Assembly (NCBI GenBank): GCA_946480685.1
Contig: CAMLLI010000208.1
Location: forward strand, 1-7,154
Length of the DNA stretch: 7,154 nucleotides
Source of the DNA: an uncultured Flammeovirgaceae bacterium
GTDB lineage: Bacteria; Bacteroidota; Bacteroidia; Cytophagales; Cyclobacteriaceae
Direction: 5' to 3'
Shown here: positions 1-6,379 of the stretch, piece by piece
Numbering within the stretch: position 1 is the first letter of the stretch
How the letters are laid out: each line of letters begins with the position of its first letter
Notes under the pieces: model-generated
Databases searched by the model: none
What the model was told of the DNA's origin: nothing
The model's input: the letters and a program-made list of their open reading frames with translations, nothing else
Made by a program: the position numbers and the translations under genes

Positions 1-778
1 CAAACAGAAACCTGTCTTTCTGCAAACTGTTCAGCCATGCTTTGTTGTTCTCTTCCGGGCTCCATTTATAGGAGTCAACATTCTGGCCGAGCAGTGTTAC
101 TTCGCGATAACCCTTGGCAAACAGATCGGCTGCCTCGGCAACAATAGACTTCGGATCGCGACTGCGCTCACGTCCGCGGGTGAAAGGCACCACGCAGAAG
201 GTACACATATTGTCGCATCCGCGCATGATCGATACAAAAGCCGTTACGCCATTGGAGTTCAATCGCACCGGACTGATGTCGGCATACGTTTCTTCGCGTG
301 ATAAAAACGTATTGATTGCTTTCTGACCGTCATCAACCTGGCTTATCAGGGCGGGCAGATCGCGATAGGCATCCGGACCAGCCACGAGGTCTACGATCTT
401 TTCTTCTTCCAGGAACTTAGCCTTCAGGCGTTCAGCCATACAACCGAGTACACCGACTAATAATTCAGGCTTATGTTTTTTAAGACCATTGATATGTACC
501 AGGCGATGGCGAACAGTTTGCTCGGCCTTTTCGCGAATGGAACACGTATTCAGAAAAACTACATCGGCCACCGCGATATCAGACGTGGTGTCGAAGCCTT
601 CTTTTTGTAGAATGGACGCTACGATCTCGCTGTCAGCGAAATTCATTTGACATCCATAACTCTCTATATATAGCTTCCGTTTGTTTCCGGTATTTTCTTC
701 TTTCGAAACATGAATGGTCTCACAGGTTTCGGTATCCTGAGGATTTAAAACGTCAAGGTCTCCAATCAAATTCTCCAT
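1..778 (-). CDS. miaB: MiaB, tRNA-2-methylthio-N6-dimethylallyladenosine synthase (N-terminal 259 codons, runs off the left edge)
   Basis: MiaB is a radical-SAM methylthiotransferase that adds a methylthio group to N6-isopentenyl-adenosine 37 of tRNAs reading UNN codons. It carries two 4Fe-4S clusters. I translated the reverse strand from the ATG at 778-776. The frame stays open to base 2. The N-terminal UPF0004 domain has its three cluster cysteines at residues 43 ([13 protein letters not shown]), 79 ([13 protein letters not shown]) and 113 ([10 protein letters not shown]). The radical-SAM CxxxCxxC is at residues 188/192/195 ([22 protein letters not shown]). [11 protein letters not shown] lies near the left edge. 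The spacing of the three N-terminal cysteines (36 and 34) fits MiaB, and the [14 protein letters not shown] string favours MiaB over MtaB or RimO. The rest of the radical-SAM domain and the TRAM domain lie outside the window. About 40 residues precede the UPF0004 motif, as is usual in Bacteroidota. A perfect -7 box at 798-805 supports this start. Confidence 0.96.
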   Translation of the reverse strand, partial: MENLIGDLDVLNPQDTETCETIHVSKEENTGNKRKLYIESYGCQMNFADSEIVASILQKEGFDTTSDIAVADVVFLNTCSIREKAEQTVRHRLVHINGLKKHKPELLVGVLGCMAERLKAKFLEEEKIVDLVAGPDAYRDLPALISQVDDGQKAINTFLSREETYADISPVRLNSNGVTAFVSIMRGCDNMCTFCVVPFTRGRERSRDPKSIVAEAADLFAKGYREVTLLGQNVDSYKWSPEENNKAWLNSLQKDRFLF

Positions 779-797
779 CGTACTCCAGATTAAGTCG

Positions 798-805
798 CAA
801 AAGTA
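798..805 (-). promoter_or_regulatory. Bacteroidota -7 promoter box for miaB
   Basis: The minus strand reads TACTTTTG, a perfect match to the TAnnTTTG element of the Bacteroidota primary sigma factor. It lies 19 bases upstream of the miaB ATG, so the leader should be short, roughly 12-15 bases. No TTG is found 17-23 bases further upstream; the -33 position is instead covered by the TGACA/TGTCA inverted repeat at 826-838. Confidence 0.6.
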
Positions 806-825
806 CAACTTTTAGTCTTTTATGG

Positions 826-838
826 TGACATGTTGTCA
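826..838. promoter_or_regulatory. Inverted repeat TGACA-N3-TGTCA over the miaB -33 region
   Basis: The sequence TGACATGTTGTCA has two 5-base arms around a 3-base spacer. It begins 20 bases upstream of the miaB -7 box, where the -33 element would sit. It could be an operator for a dimeric regulator. Arms this short arise often by chance, so this is only a candidate. Confidence 0.2.
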
Positions 839-842
839 TGGG

Positions 843-877
843 GATTTACAATTTTCGATTTACGATTGTAGATTTCG
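843..877. repeat. Degenerate tandem repeat, 14-base period (GATTTAC units)
   Basis: GATTTAC occurs at 843 and 857 and GATTTCG at 871, exactly 14 bases apart, with a further GATT at 864. The repeat fills the space between the miaB promoter and the start of the gene at 898. It also contains TAGATTTC (869-876), one base off the TAnnTTTG box, which might serve as that gene's promoter. Confidence 0.5.
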
Positions 878-897
878 TCCCACTTTAAAATCAGATT

Positions 898-1410
898 ATG
901 GCCTTGATAAAAGCTGTACGCGGGCACGAGCCGAAGTTTGGGAACAATTGTTTTCTGGCAGACAATGCGACTGTCGTTGGGGAAGTGGTGATGGGCGATA
1001 ACTGCACCGTATGGTTCAACGCTGTTGTGCGAGGCGATGTACATTCGATAACGATCGGCAACAACACCAATATACAAGATGGTGCCGTGATTCACTGTAC
1101 ATATCAGAAGGCCAGGACAACGATCGGTAACAACGTATCGATCGCACACAACGCTATCGTCCACGGATGCACGATTCACGACAATGTGTTGATCGGCATG
1201 GGCGCCATTGTTATGGACGATGCCGTGGTAGGAGAGAACTCTGTAATTGCTGCCGGAGCCGTAGTGCTGGCCGGAACCGTGGTGGAACCGGGAAGTATAT
1301 ATGCAGGCATGCCGGCGAAGCGTGTTAAAGATATTGGCGATGAGATGAAAGCAGTCATTCAGCGGACTGCCCGTAACTATCCGATGTATGCGGAATGGTT
1401 TAAAGAATAG
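898..1410 (+). CDS. Gamma-carbonic-anhydrase-like hexapeptide-repeat protein (YrdA/CaiE/PaaY type)
   Basis: This 170-residue protein is a left-handed beta-helix trimer of the gamma-carbonic-anhydrase superfamily, probably cytoplasmic. Hexapeptide turns run from about residue 20 to 137, for example ATVVGEVVMGDNCTVWFNAVVRGD and later ENSVIAAGAVVLAGTVV. The three zinc-ligand histidines of the family are visible at H66 (GAVIHCT), H84 and H89 (SIAHNAIVHGC). The Arg/Asp pair is at R45 and D47 (VVRGD) and Gln/Asp at Q60/D61 (NIQDG). The tail has the usual YAGMPAKRVK and a C-terminal helix. The length fits the short subclass, which lacks the acidic loop carrying the proton-shuttle Glu of archaeal Cam. 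Carbonic anhydrase activity is therefore not assured; many relatives have unknown substrates. An in-frame TAA at 886-888 limits upstream starts, so ATG 898 is well supported. No Shine-Dalgarno is seen. Confidence 0.92.
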   Translation: MALIKAVRGHEPKFGNNCFLADNATVVGEVVMGDNCTVWFNAVVRGDVHSITIGNNTNIQDGAVIHCTYQKARTTIGNNVSIAHNAIVHGCTIHDNVLIGMGAIVMDDAVVGENSVIAAGAVVLAGTVVEPGSIYAGMPAKRVKDIGDEMKAVIQRTARNYPMYAEWFKE

Positions 1411-1415
1411 TTGAG

Positions 1416-1441
1416 GTTTGCGGAAAAATAAACCCGCAGAC
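1416..1441 (+). terminator. Weak hairpin after the gamma-CA-like gene
   Basis: GTTTGCGG (1416-1423) pairs with CCGCAGAC (1434-1441) in 8 pairs, one of them G-U, around a 10-base A-rich loop, starting 5 bases after the stop codon. There is no proper T-run directly after it (ACCCATTTTC follows). It may be a weak terminator or a 3'-end stabilising hairpin. Confidence 0.35.
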
Positions 1442-1515
1442 ACCCATTTTCTTAACTATAGAATTGTGTTTTTTTGAGCTTTTATTTTTAAATTAAAGAA
1501 CGATTAAGTCGAGTT

Positions 1516-2079
1516 ATGGCAGCAGTAGAAAATCTAGGTTTCAATCCTAAAGTCGTTGAAGATTACCAGGCACGCATGACTGCCCTGGGAAGAAACTATG
1601 TGTTGGATGAGGAGGACGAAGCTTCGGATGAATATGCTCACTTCTATTTCATTGGTAAATTTGAAGGAAGAGATGTGATCTACGATGCAGTGATCTATAC
1701 CCTGCGTCTGCAACATGAAAGCGAGCTATACGAAATTGCCGAGCACCGCGCTGCCAAACATTTTCCGGAGTATAAGAAGATAACGTACGATGAAGACGAG
1801 AACGGCAATCTCGAAACACTAGATCCGCTCGAAGAAGAGATCGGTCTCTTCATGGCTGAAGTAATTATGGAGCTTGAAGAAGACGAGACGGTGAAAGTGA
1901 AGGAACACGTTGACATGGACGAGAACGCTGAATTTGGTATAAGCCTCGATGTGGGGCTTCACGTTGAACAGATCACCGATAAGATCATCGAAAAATTCAT
2001 TCGTGATTTTAACGAGGATGCCTTGAAACTAGATCCTACACTTTATTCCTACCAGACTGAGGATCAGGAAGCTGGTTGA
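1516..2079 (+). CDS. Highly acidic conserved-looking protein of unknown function
   Basis: I do not recognise this 187-residue protein. It has no signal peptide, membrane span, cysteine or catalytic motif that I can see, so it is probably soluble and cytoplasmic. By my count 49 of 187 residues (26%) are Asp or Glu against 16 Lys/Arg, a net charge near -33. Acidic clusters lie at residues 31-39 (DEEDEASDE), 92-96, 106-108 and 121-124. Between them are ordinary alternating hydrophobic segments (AHFYFIGKFEGRDVIYDAVIYTL; LFMAEVIMELEED; EQITDKIIEKFIRDF), which argues for a folded alpha/beta protein rather than a disordered tail. Codon use matches its neighbours. It has its own 105-base upstream gap; TAGAATTG (1459-1466) and TTTTTTTG (1469-1476) are each one base off the -7 consensus, so the promoter is uncertain. 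The ATG at 1516 is the first plausible start. Confidence 0.85.
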   Translation: MAAVENLGFNPKVVEDYQARMTALGRNYVLDEEDEASDEYAHFYFIGKFEGRDVIYDAVIYTLRLQHESELYEIAEHRAAKHFPEYKKITYDEDENGNLETLDPLEEEIGLFMAEVIMELEEDETVKVKEHVDMDENAEFGISLDVGLHVEQITDKIIEKFIRDFNEDALKLDPTLYSYQTEDQEAG

Positions 2080-2120
2080 TTTCATGGCGCACTGTACGGT
2101 AAAAGATTTTGTGTAAATTA

Positions 2121-2146
2121 TCTGGATGGCATATCCGGCCTCCAGA
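2121..2146 (+). other. Inverted repeat TCTGGA / TCCAGA, possible weak terminator
   Basis: TCTGGA (2121-2126) can pair with TCCAGA (2141-2146) around a 14-base interval, followed by ATTTCTG. It lies about 40 bases after the acidic-protein gene and just ahead of the ompH-like promoter box. The short T-run makes it a poor terminator; it could equally be chance. Confidence 0.2.
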
Positions 2147-2155
2147 ATTTCTGTA

Positions 2156-2163
2156 CATATTTG
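2156..2163 (+). promoter_or_regulatory. Candidate -7 box for the OmpH-like gene
   Basis: CATATTTG differs from TAnnTTTG only at its first two positions (CA for TA). It ends 25 bases before the ATG at 2189, so transcripts would have a leader of about 20 bases. No TTG is found at the expected -33 distance. Confidence 0.35.
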
Positions 2164-2188
2164 CGCCCTGAACTCTGATCCTTAAAGA

Positions 2189-2806
2189 ATGAAGAATCTT
2201 TCGTTGATTTTAAACATCGTGCTGCTGGTAGCAGTCGCGGTATTATTTTACTTACATTTCTCATCGGCCAAGCCTGCAACAGCTGAAGGTTCTTCAGTAG
2301 CACCGGGCGAACTTACCGTGGCCTATATCAACTCCGATACGGTATTGAAATACTACGATTACCTGAAGGCGCAGAAAACTGTGCTGGAAGACAAGTCGAA
2401 GAAGATCGAGCAGGAGTATCGTAACCGTGCCATCGGTCTTCAGAACGAGATCGAAGCATACAAGCGCAATGTAAACAGCATGACGCTTGGCCAGGTACGT
2501 GCAACTGAAGAAGATCTCGGCAAGAAACAACAGAACCTTCAACTATATCAGCAGAGCCTCGGCCAGCAATTGATGGAAGAAGAAGCTAAGCTGAACCGCG
2601 AGCTATACGAACGCATTACCAAGTTTTTGAAAAAGTATGGTACTGACAAAGGTCTACAGGTTGTATTAAAGTACGATCCTACCAGCGATGTACTTTTTGC
2701 CGGTGAAGCGATCAACATTACCAAAGATGTTATCGATGGCTTGAACTCAGAGTATACGCAGGAGAAAACAGGCGTGCCTGCTGATACTACTGCTGCTAAA
2801 AAGTAA
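2189..2806 (+). CDS. OmpH/Skp-family envelope protein
   Basis: This 205-residue protein resembles the OmpH/Skp family, periplasmic chaperones that hold unfolded outer-membrane proteins. Residues 5-22 form a hydrophobic helix (LSLILNIVLLVAVAVLFY) with no clear signal-peptidase site, so it is probably anchored in the inner membrane with the rest in the periplasm. A low-complexity linker follows, then the family-typical start of the mature domain, VAYINSDTVLKYYDYLK (44-60). Residues about 62-150 are a charged, Gln-rich region expected to form the long coiled-coil arms. The end of the domain (VVLKYDPTSDVLFAGEAINITKDVIDGLN, 158-186) supplies the closing beta strand and helix. The tail is Thr/Ala/Lys-rich. 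It appears to be a single-gene unit between its own promoter and a strong terminator, not next to bamA or lpxD as skp is in Proteobacteria. The exact client role is unknown. Confidence 0.9.
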   Translation: MKNLSLILNIVLLVAVAVLFYLHFSSAKPATAEGSSVAPGELTVAYINSDTVLKYYDYLKAQKTVLEDKSKKIEQEYRNRAIGLQNEIEAYKRNVNSMTLGQVRATEEDLGKKQQNLQLYQQSLGQQLMEEEAKLNRELYERITKFLKKYGTDKGLQVVLKYDPTSDVLFAGEAINITKDVIDGLNSEYTQEKTGVPADTTAAKK

Positions 2807-2829
2807 TTCACGATAAAAAATCGTAACAG

Positions 2830-2867
2830 AAATCCGGGCCCGGTAAACTATCGGCCCGGATTTTTTT
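2830..2867 (+). terminator. Strong intrinsic terminator after the OmpH-like gene
   Basis: AAATCCGGGCC (2830-2840) and GGCCCGGATTT (2853-2863) form a perfect 11-pair GC-rich stem with a 12-base loop, running into seven T's (2861-2867). A smaller hairpin, ACGAT/ATCGT with an A5 loop (2810-2824), sits between the stop codon and the main stem. This should end transcription of the upstream gene before the transporter fusion. Confidence 0.92.
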
Positions 2868-2874
2868 ATATTTG
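2867..2874 (+). promoter_or_regulatory. -7 promoter box for the transporter-fusion gene, embedded in the terminator tail
   Basis: TATATTTG is a perfect TAnnTTTG match whose first T is the last T of the terminator T-tract. The ATG follows 11 bases later, so the leader would be only about 4-7 bases. The -33 position falls inside the terminator stem-loop and has no TTG. Confidence 0.6.
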
Positions 2875-2885
2875 ACGACTACCTT

Positions 2886-5800
2886 ATGGCAAGTCGTATA
2901 GCAAATGTGCTCCGCATCAAGAGCGAAGAACAAAAGCAAATCATCGTGATGCTTTGCACCGGCTTCTTCATGGGAGTGTTCATTGCAACGTACCAGGTAA
3001 CAGCCGACTCGCTCTTCCTTAATCGTATGGGCGCTTACCTCGACAAAGCGTTTCTAGCTGCAGGCGCCCTTGGTATAATTACTACATCAGTCTTTGCTTT
3101 TTTTCAGAGCTGGATCCGGTTTACAACGCTAGCCCTGGGCGCAGTTGTTCTCATCCTGATATTTACGCTGGGTGCATACTGGCTGCTGCAGCACGGAGAC
3201 CCTGCCTGGCATAATTACTTTGTGTTTGCCTTGTATTGCATGACGGGCCCGATCACCGCCATTCTGCTGTTGAGCTTCTGGGGTATATTTGGTCGCTTGT
3301 TCAATTTCAGGCAGTCTAAAAGAATTATCGGGTGGATTGATACCGGGCAGTTGATCGCTGCGATCCTCGCCACACTCATTGCCATTCCGTTTACTTCCAA
3401 GATCATTCACGATACAGCCGATTACCTGCTGGTATGCGCTACGAGCATCGCGATTGTGTCAGTGCTTCTATTCGTTATAGCATCATCATTTTCATTATCG
3501 AAAAATAACCCGCGTGAGTTTGGTTCGGGTGTACGAAGAGAGACCAGAGTCAACCGGCTGATGCGCGATCCCTATATCCGCATGCTGTCCATCTTTCTGC
3601 TCATCTCCATGGTGATGTTCATGTTCACACAGTATGCTTTTCAGCAACTCGTGCAAATTCAGTATCCAAAAGAAAGAGAACTTACCAACTTCAACTCGTT
3701 CTTTACCGGCGCGGTATATGGTATAAGTCTTATCATGCAGACGTTTATCAACCAGCGCATCATCAGTAATTATGGTTTGCGTATATCCCTCTTTGTATTG
3801 CCGCTGGTTGTTATACTGTTCGCAGTAGGCTCGTTACTTACGGGCGGTATATTTGGTTATGAAAAAGTATTGGGCACAACGGGGTTCCTGTATTTCTTTT
3901 TGTTTGTAGCGTTAACGCGTCTCTTCAACTGGACTCTGCGCGACTCGTTGGAAAACCCGGTGTTCAAGTTGTTCTTTATACCGCTTGATAATCGTCTGCG
4001 ATTCAACATTCAATCCAAAGTAGAAGGGTTGATGAACGAGAGCGCACGCTTTGTAGCAGGTCTGCTGATCTTTGGTCTGGCATTCGTGCCGTTCTTTAAA
4101 GTTATACACATCGCTATATTTCTGTTGCTGCTGGCGGGTGCATACTTCTATGTTGTTAACCACATGTATAACGGCTATCGTAACAAGATCCGTTTGAAAC
4201 TGGAAGGCACCGACATTCAGCAGGAGAAACTTGAAAAAGGATTGTCGCAGGTAACATCGCGGCTGGAGAATATGCTCGCGGTTCCCAATCCGTCCAAAGC
4301 TGTGTTCTCATTCAAGTTACTGGAGAAGATCAACGCAGCACATGTACCGGTGTGGGTAAATAACCTGATGAAAAACGAGGAGGAATCGGTACGGCTATAC
4401 GCACAGGACAGAATGAATGAACTGAAGGGACTTTCCGTTTCCGATAAGTACGTGATCCGCATGGACACAACGAAGATGGATGGCACTGAAAAAAATGTAC
4501 TGAGCAAAGAAGATCTCGAACTCATTATTCAGAACGGTGGGGATATAACCAAGACGCGGATTCAGAAGTTAACGCGTTCTACCAATCCGAACGATCGCCA
4601 CTATGCAGCCGAGTTATTATTGCATACTTCGAAAGAAGAATATACTTCGTTCCTGATGGAACTGCTGCTGGACAGTGAACCGCAGGTACGCAACACGGCT
4701 ATAAAAACATCGATCAAGAAACATAATGCCGAGATCATCAATGCTATTATTGAGAACCTGGGTAACCCGGTATATAGCAACCAGGCTATGAATGCGCTCG
4801 TGCAGATCGGTGCTATAACTTTACCGGCACTGGATACAGCATTTTATCGCAGTGGTCAGAGTACACAAATGATGCTGCGCATCATCCAGGTGATCGGTAG
4901 AATAGGAGGGCAGCGTGCGCGTGAGATACTCTGGAACAAAATGGATTATCCCAACAAAGTGATCGTGTCGCAGGTGCTCTTGTCCTTGGGTGAATGCGGG
5001 TTCAAGGCAGGTATATCACAGATTACCCGTATCAAATATGTTATAGAATCAGATATATCCGATATAAGCTGGAACCTGAGCGCTCTTTATGAAATAGGAG
5101 ATGATGGATTCAGTGAGCAGATCCGAACTGCACTGCGTTTCGAAATTCAGAACGACATTGAACACATCTATACCTTGCTCACCATGCTATACGACACGCG
5201 GTCGATTCAGTTGGTGAAAGAGAATATAGATAGCGGTACGGCAGAAGGTATCACCTACGCCATCGAGCTGTTGGATGTATTCTTGTCCGAGCAGTTGAAG
5301 CAACGTGTTATACCTATACTCGATGATGTGTCGGATGCCGAGCGCATCAGTCGCCTCGAGTATTTTTATCCTAGAGTAAAACTCGATTCGCGTTTGGTGC
5401 TGAAATTTCTGATCAACCGTGATTTTACCCAATCGAACCGTTGGACAAAAGCCTGCGTGCTCTTCCAGATTGGCATACGCAAAATCGAAGATTTCAAACT
5501 TGATCTCATCGCACAGTTATTCAATCCTGATCTGTTGATACGCGAAGTATCGGCCTGGGCACTCCACAAGATCAGTGCAGCAGAGTACGAACAGAATTCA
5601 CGCAGGTTAGGAGCCGATGTCAAGTACGAACTCGATGCGTTGATTATTCACTCGCGCAGAATTATGCGCTTTGAAAAAGTGTTGTTCTTCCAGGACATTA
5701 ATATATTCAACGGAGTGCCGGGATTGACGCTTACATACCTCGCAGATCTGAGCGAAGAGCTCCGCATGAAGAAAGACGAATCGCTCGTGCTGGACGAACG

Positions 5801-6044
5801 TTCAAACAATTATTTTTACGTATTGAATACTGGTGTGGTACATTTATACCAGCGCGGTGAGCGTACATCAGAATTCAGGCAGGGCGAGTTTATCGGAGAG
5901 ATGCTGGGGGTTCATCATTTCATCAATACCAACCTGATTGTTGCCCAGACAGACGTGGTGATCCTGAAGTTCAATAAGGATCAGTTCTACGAGTTGCTCT
6001 CGGATAATGTGGCGTTGGCAGATAAAGTGCTGGAGTATATTTGA
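2886..6044 (+). CDS. Nucleotide-transporter/MFS-like membrane domain fused to HEAT-like repeats and a cyclic-nucleotide-binding domain
   Basis: This is a 1052-residue three-part protein. Residues about 18-430 contain roughly twelve hydrophobic helices (near 18-40, 55-77, 81-101, 110-135, 148-170, 180-202, 233-252, 270-290, 300-325, 330-352, 388-408, 409-427). The stretch around 362-395 (LFFIPLDNRLRFNIQSKVEG followed by LMNESARF) recalls the conserved segment of bacterial Npt/TLC ATP-ADP translocases; an MFS origin is the alternative. Residues about 440-930 are soluble and helical with HEAT-like units, clearest at 569-710 (NDRHYAAELLL; EPQVRNTAIKTSIKKH; SQVLLSLGECGF) and at 880-900 (REVSAWALHKISAAE). 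Residues about 934-1040 have the cNMP-binding jelly-roll pattern (NNYFYVLNTGVVHLYQRGER, then QGEFIGEML), but the usual Arg of the phosphate cassette is absent. It is probably an inner-membrane protein with the soluble part in the cytoplasm. Substrate and ligand are unknown. The 61-residue gene starts 9 bases after the stop. Confidence 0.88.
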   Translation: MASRIANVLRIKSEEQKQIIVMLCTGFFMGVFIATYQVTADSLFLNRMGAYLDKAFLAAGALGIITTSVFAFFQSWIRFTTLALGAVVLILIFTLGAYWLLQHGDPAWHNYFVFALYCMTGPITAILLLSFWGIFGRLFNFRQSKRIIGWIDTGQLIAAILATLIAIPFTSKIIHDTADYLLVCATSIAIVSVLLFVIASSFSLSKNNPREFGSGVRRETRVNRLMRDPYIRMLSIFLLISMVMFMFTQYAFQQLVQIQYPKERELTNFNSFFTGAVYGISLIMQTFINQRIISNYGLRISLFVLPLVVILFAVGSLLTGGIFGYEKVLGTTGFLYFFLFVALTRLFNWTLRDSLENPVFKLFFIPLDNRLRFNIQSKVEGLMNESARFVAGLLIFGLAFVPFFKVIHIAIFLLLLAGAYFYVVNHMYNGYRNKIRLKLEGTDIQQEKLEKGLSQVTSRLENMLAVPNPSKAVFSFKLLEKINAAHVPVWVNNLMKNEEESVRLYAQDRMNELKGLSVSDKYVIRMDTTKMDGTEKNVLSKEDLELIIQNGGDITKTRIQKLTRSTNPNDRHYAAELLLHTSKEEYTSFLMELLLDSEPQVRNTAIKTSIKKHNAEIINAIIENLGNPVYSNQAMNALVQIGAITLPALDTAFYRSGQSTQMMLRIIQVIGRIGGQRAREILWNKMDYPNKVIVSQVLLSLGECGFKAGISQITRIKYVIESDISDISWNLSALYEIGDDGFSEQIRTALRFEIQNDIEHIYTLLTMLYDTRSIQLVKENIDSGTAEGITYAIELLDVFLSEQLKQRVIPILDDVSDAERISRLEYFYPRVKLDSRLVLKFLINRDFTQSNRWTKACVLFQIGIRKIEDFKLDLIAQLFNPDLLIREVSAWALHKISAAEYEQNSRRLGADVKYELDALIIHSRRIMRFEKVLFFQDINIFNGVPGLTLTYLADLSEELRMKKDESLVLDERSNNYFYVLNTGVVHLYQRGERTSEFRQGEFIGEMLGVHHFINTNLIVAQTDVVILKFNKDQFYELLSDNVALADKVLEYI

Positions 6045-6053
6045 GTTGATACC

Positions 6054-6239
6054 ATGACGAGAGGGAAGAAGATATTTAGTCTGTTTGTTGTAGCATTTGT
6101 TGTCCTGATTGCGTACGCGAGTTACGACATCAGCCGCAGAACTACTTTTCCGGGATCGAAATCGCAGCTGCCACAGCGGATCAAAGACACCTACCTGCCC
6201 GGTGATTCGGTGAAATCCGATACAACTCAAAAAAGGTAA
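6054..6239 (+). CDS. Small single-span membrane protein, unknown function
   Basis: This 61-residue protein has a positively charged N-terminus (MTRGKK), one hydrophobic segment at about residues 7-24 (IFSLFVVAFVVLIAYASY), then a polar tail of about 37 residues with basic and Ser/Thr/Asp residues. A signal anchor with the tail outside the cytoplasm is the likely topology. There is no lipobox and no obvious signal-peptidase site. It begins 9 bases after the transporter-fusion stop codon, which implies co-transcription and possibly a partner or accessory role for that protein. I do not recognise a family. The long minus-strand frame across it is not convincing. Small size leaves some doubt, but the spacing, the TM pattern and the normal codon use support a real gene. 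Confidence 0.7.
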   Translation: MTRGKKIFSLFVVAFVVLIAYASYDISRRTTFPGSKSQLPQRIKDTYLPGDSVKSDTTQKR

Positions 6240-6260
6240 CCAGAAAATTTACACTTTTTG

Positions 6261-6301
6261 ATTTTTTTTCGGTGCAACCGGTTGATTCAACGAAAAAAAA
6301 T
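6261..6301. promoter_or_regulatory. Nested inverted repeats: A/T arms enclosing CAACCGGTTG
   Basis: ATTTTTTTTCG (6261-6271) and CGAAAAAAAAT (6291-6301) are perfect 11-base inverted arms. The 19 bases between them contain the perfect 10-base palindrome CAACCGGTTG (6275-6284), followed by ATTCAAC. The TTG at 6282-6284 lies 19 bases before the TACCTTTG box, as expected for a -33 element, so a protein bound to the palindrome would block that promoter. The outer arms could alternatively act as a weak terminator for the transporter operon on either strand. Confidence 0.45.
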
Positions 6302-6311
6302 TTTACCTTTG
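6282..6311 (+). promoter_or_regulatory. Complete Bacteroidota promoter for RNA unit 1
   Basis: TTG (6282-6284), a 19-base gap, then TACCTTTG (6304-6311), a perfect TAnnTTTG box. This is the only site in the window where both elements fit the expected spacing. Transcription should begin around 6316-6319, which is where the repeated block starts. Confidence 0.65.
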
Positions 6312-6316
6312 ATACA

Positions 6317-6379
6317 GATTAAAGCCAACTATAGACATGACAATCCCCCTTAGTCGAGAACTTCGGGGGATTTTCATTT
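6317..6379 (+). ncRNA. Candidate small RNA, repeat unit 1
   Basis: This 63-base unit starts at the predicted transcription start. The first 21 bases (6317-6337, containing ATTAAAGCCAACTATAGAC) are identical in unit 2. A hairpin follows: AATCCCCC (6342-6349) pairs with GGGGGATT (6365-6372), with a 15-base loop in which AGT/ACT can pair again. The tail TTTTCATTT resembles an interrupted terminator T-run. Together these suggest an RNA of about 60 bases with an unpaired 5' end and a terminator hairpin. A 14-codon frame starts at ATG 6337 (MTIPLSRELRGIFI), so a leader peptide is an alternative. I do not recognise a known RNA family. Confidence 0.5.

Noticed and set aside
114..326. 70-codon plus-strand frame inside the miaB region
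   Set aside because: It is antisense to the radical-SAM domain of miaB, whose cysteine motifs are intact on the other strand.
820..1443. 207-codon open frame on the minus strand opposite the gamma-CA-like gene
   Set aside because: It lies antisense to a well-supported gene, its protein is rich in His, Ser and Arg with no domain pattern, and it extends past both ends only by chance absence of stops.
5868..6230. 120-codon minus-strand frame across the end of the fusion gene and the small membrane protein
   Set aside because: It is antisense to the cNMP domain and to a plausible operon gene, with no recognisable motif.
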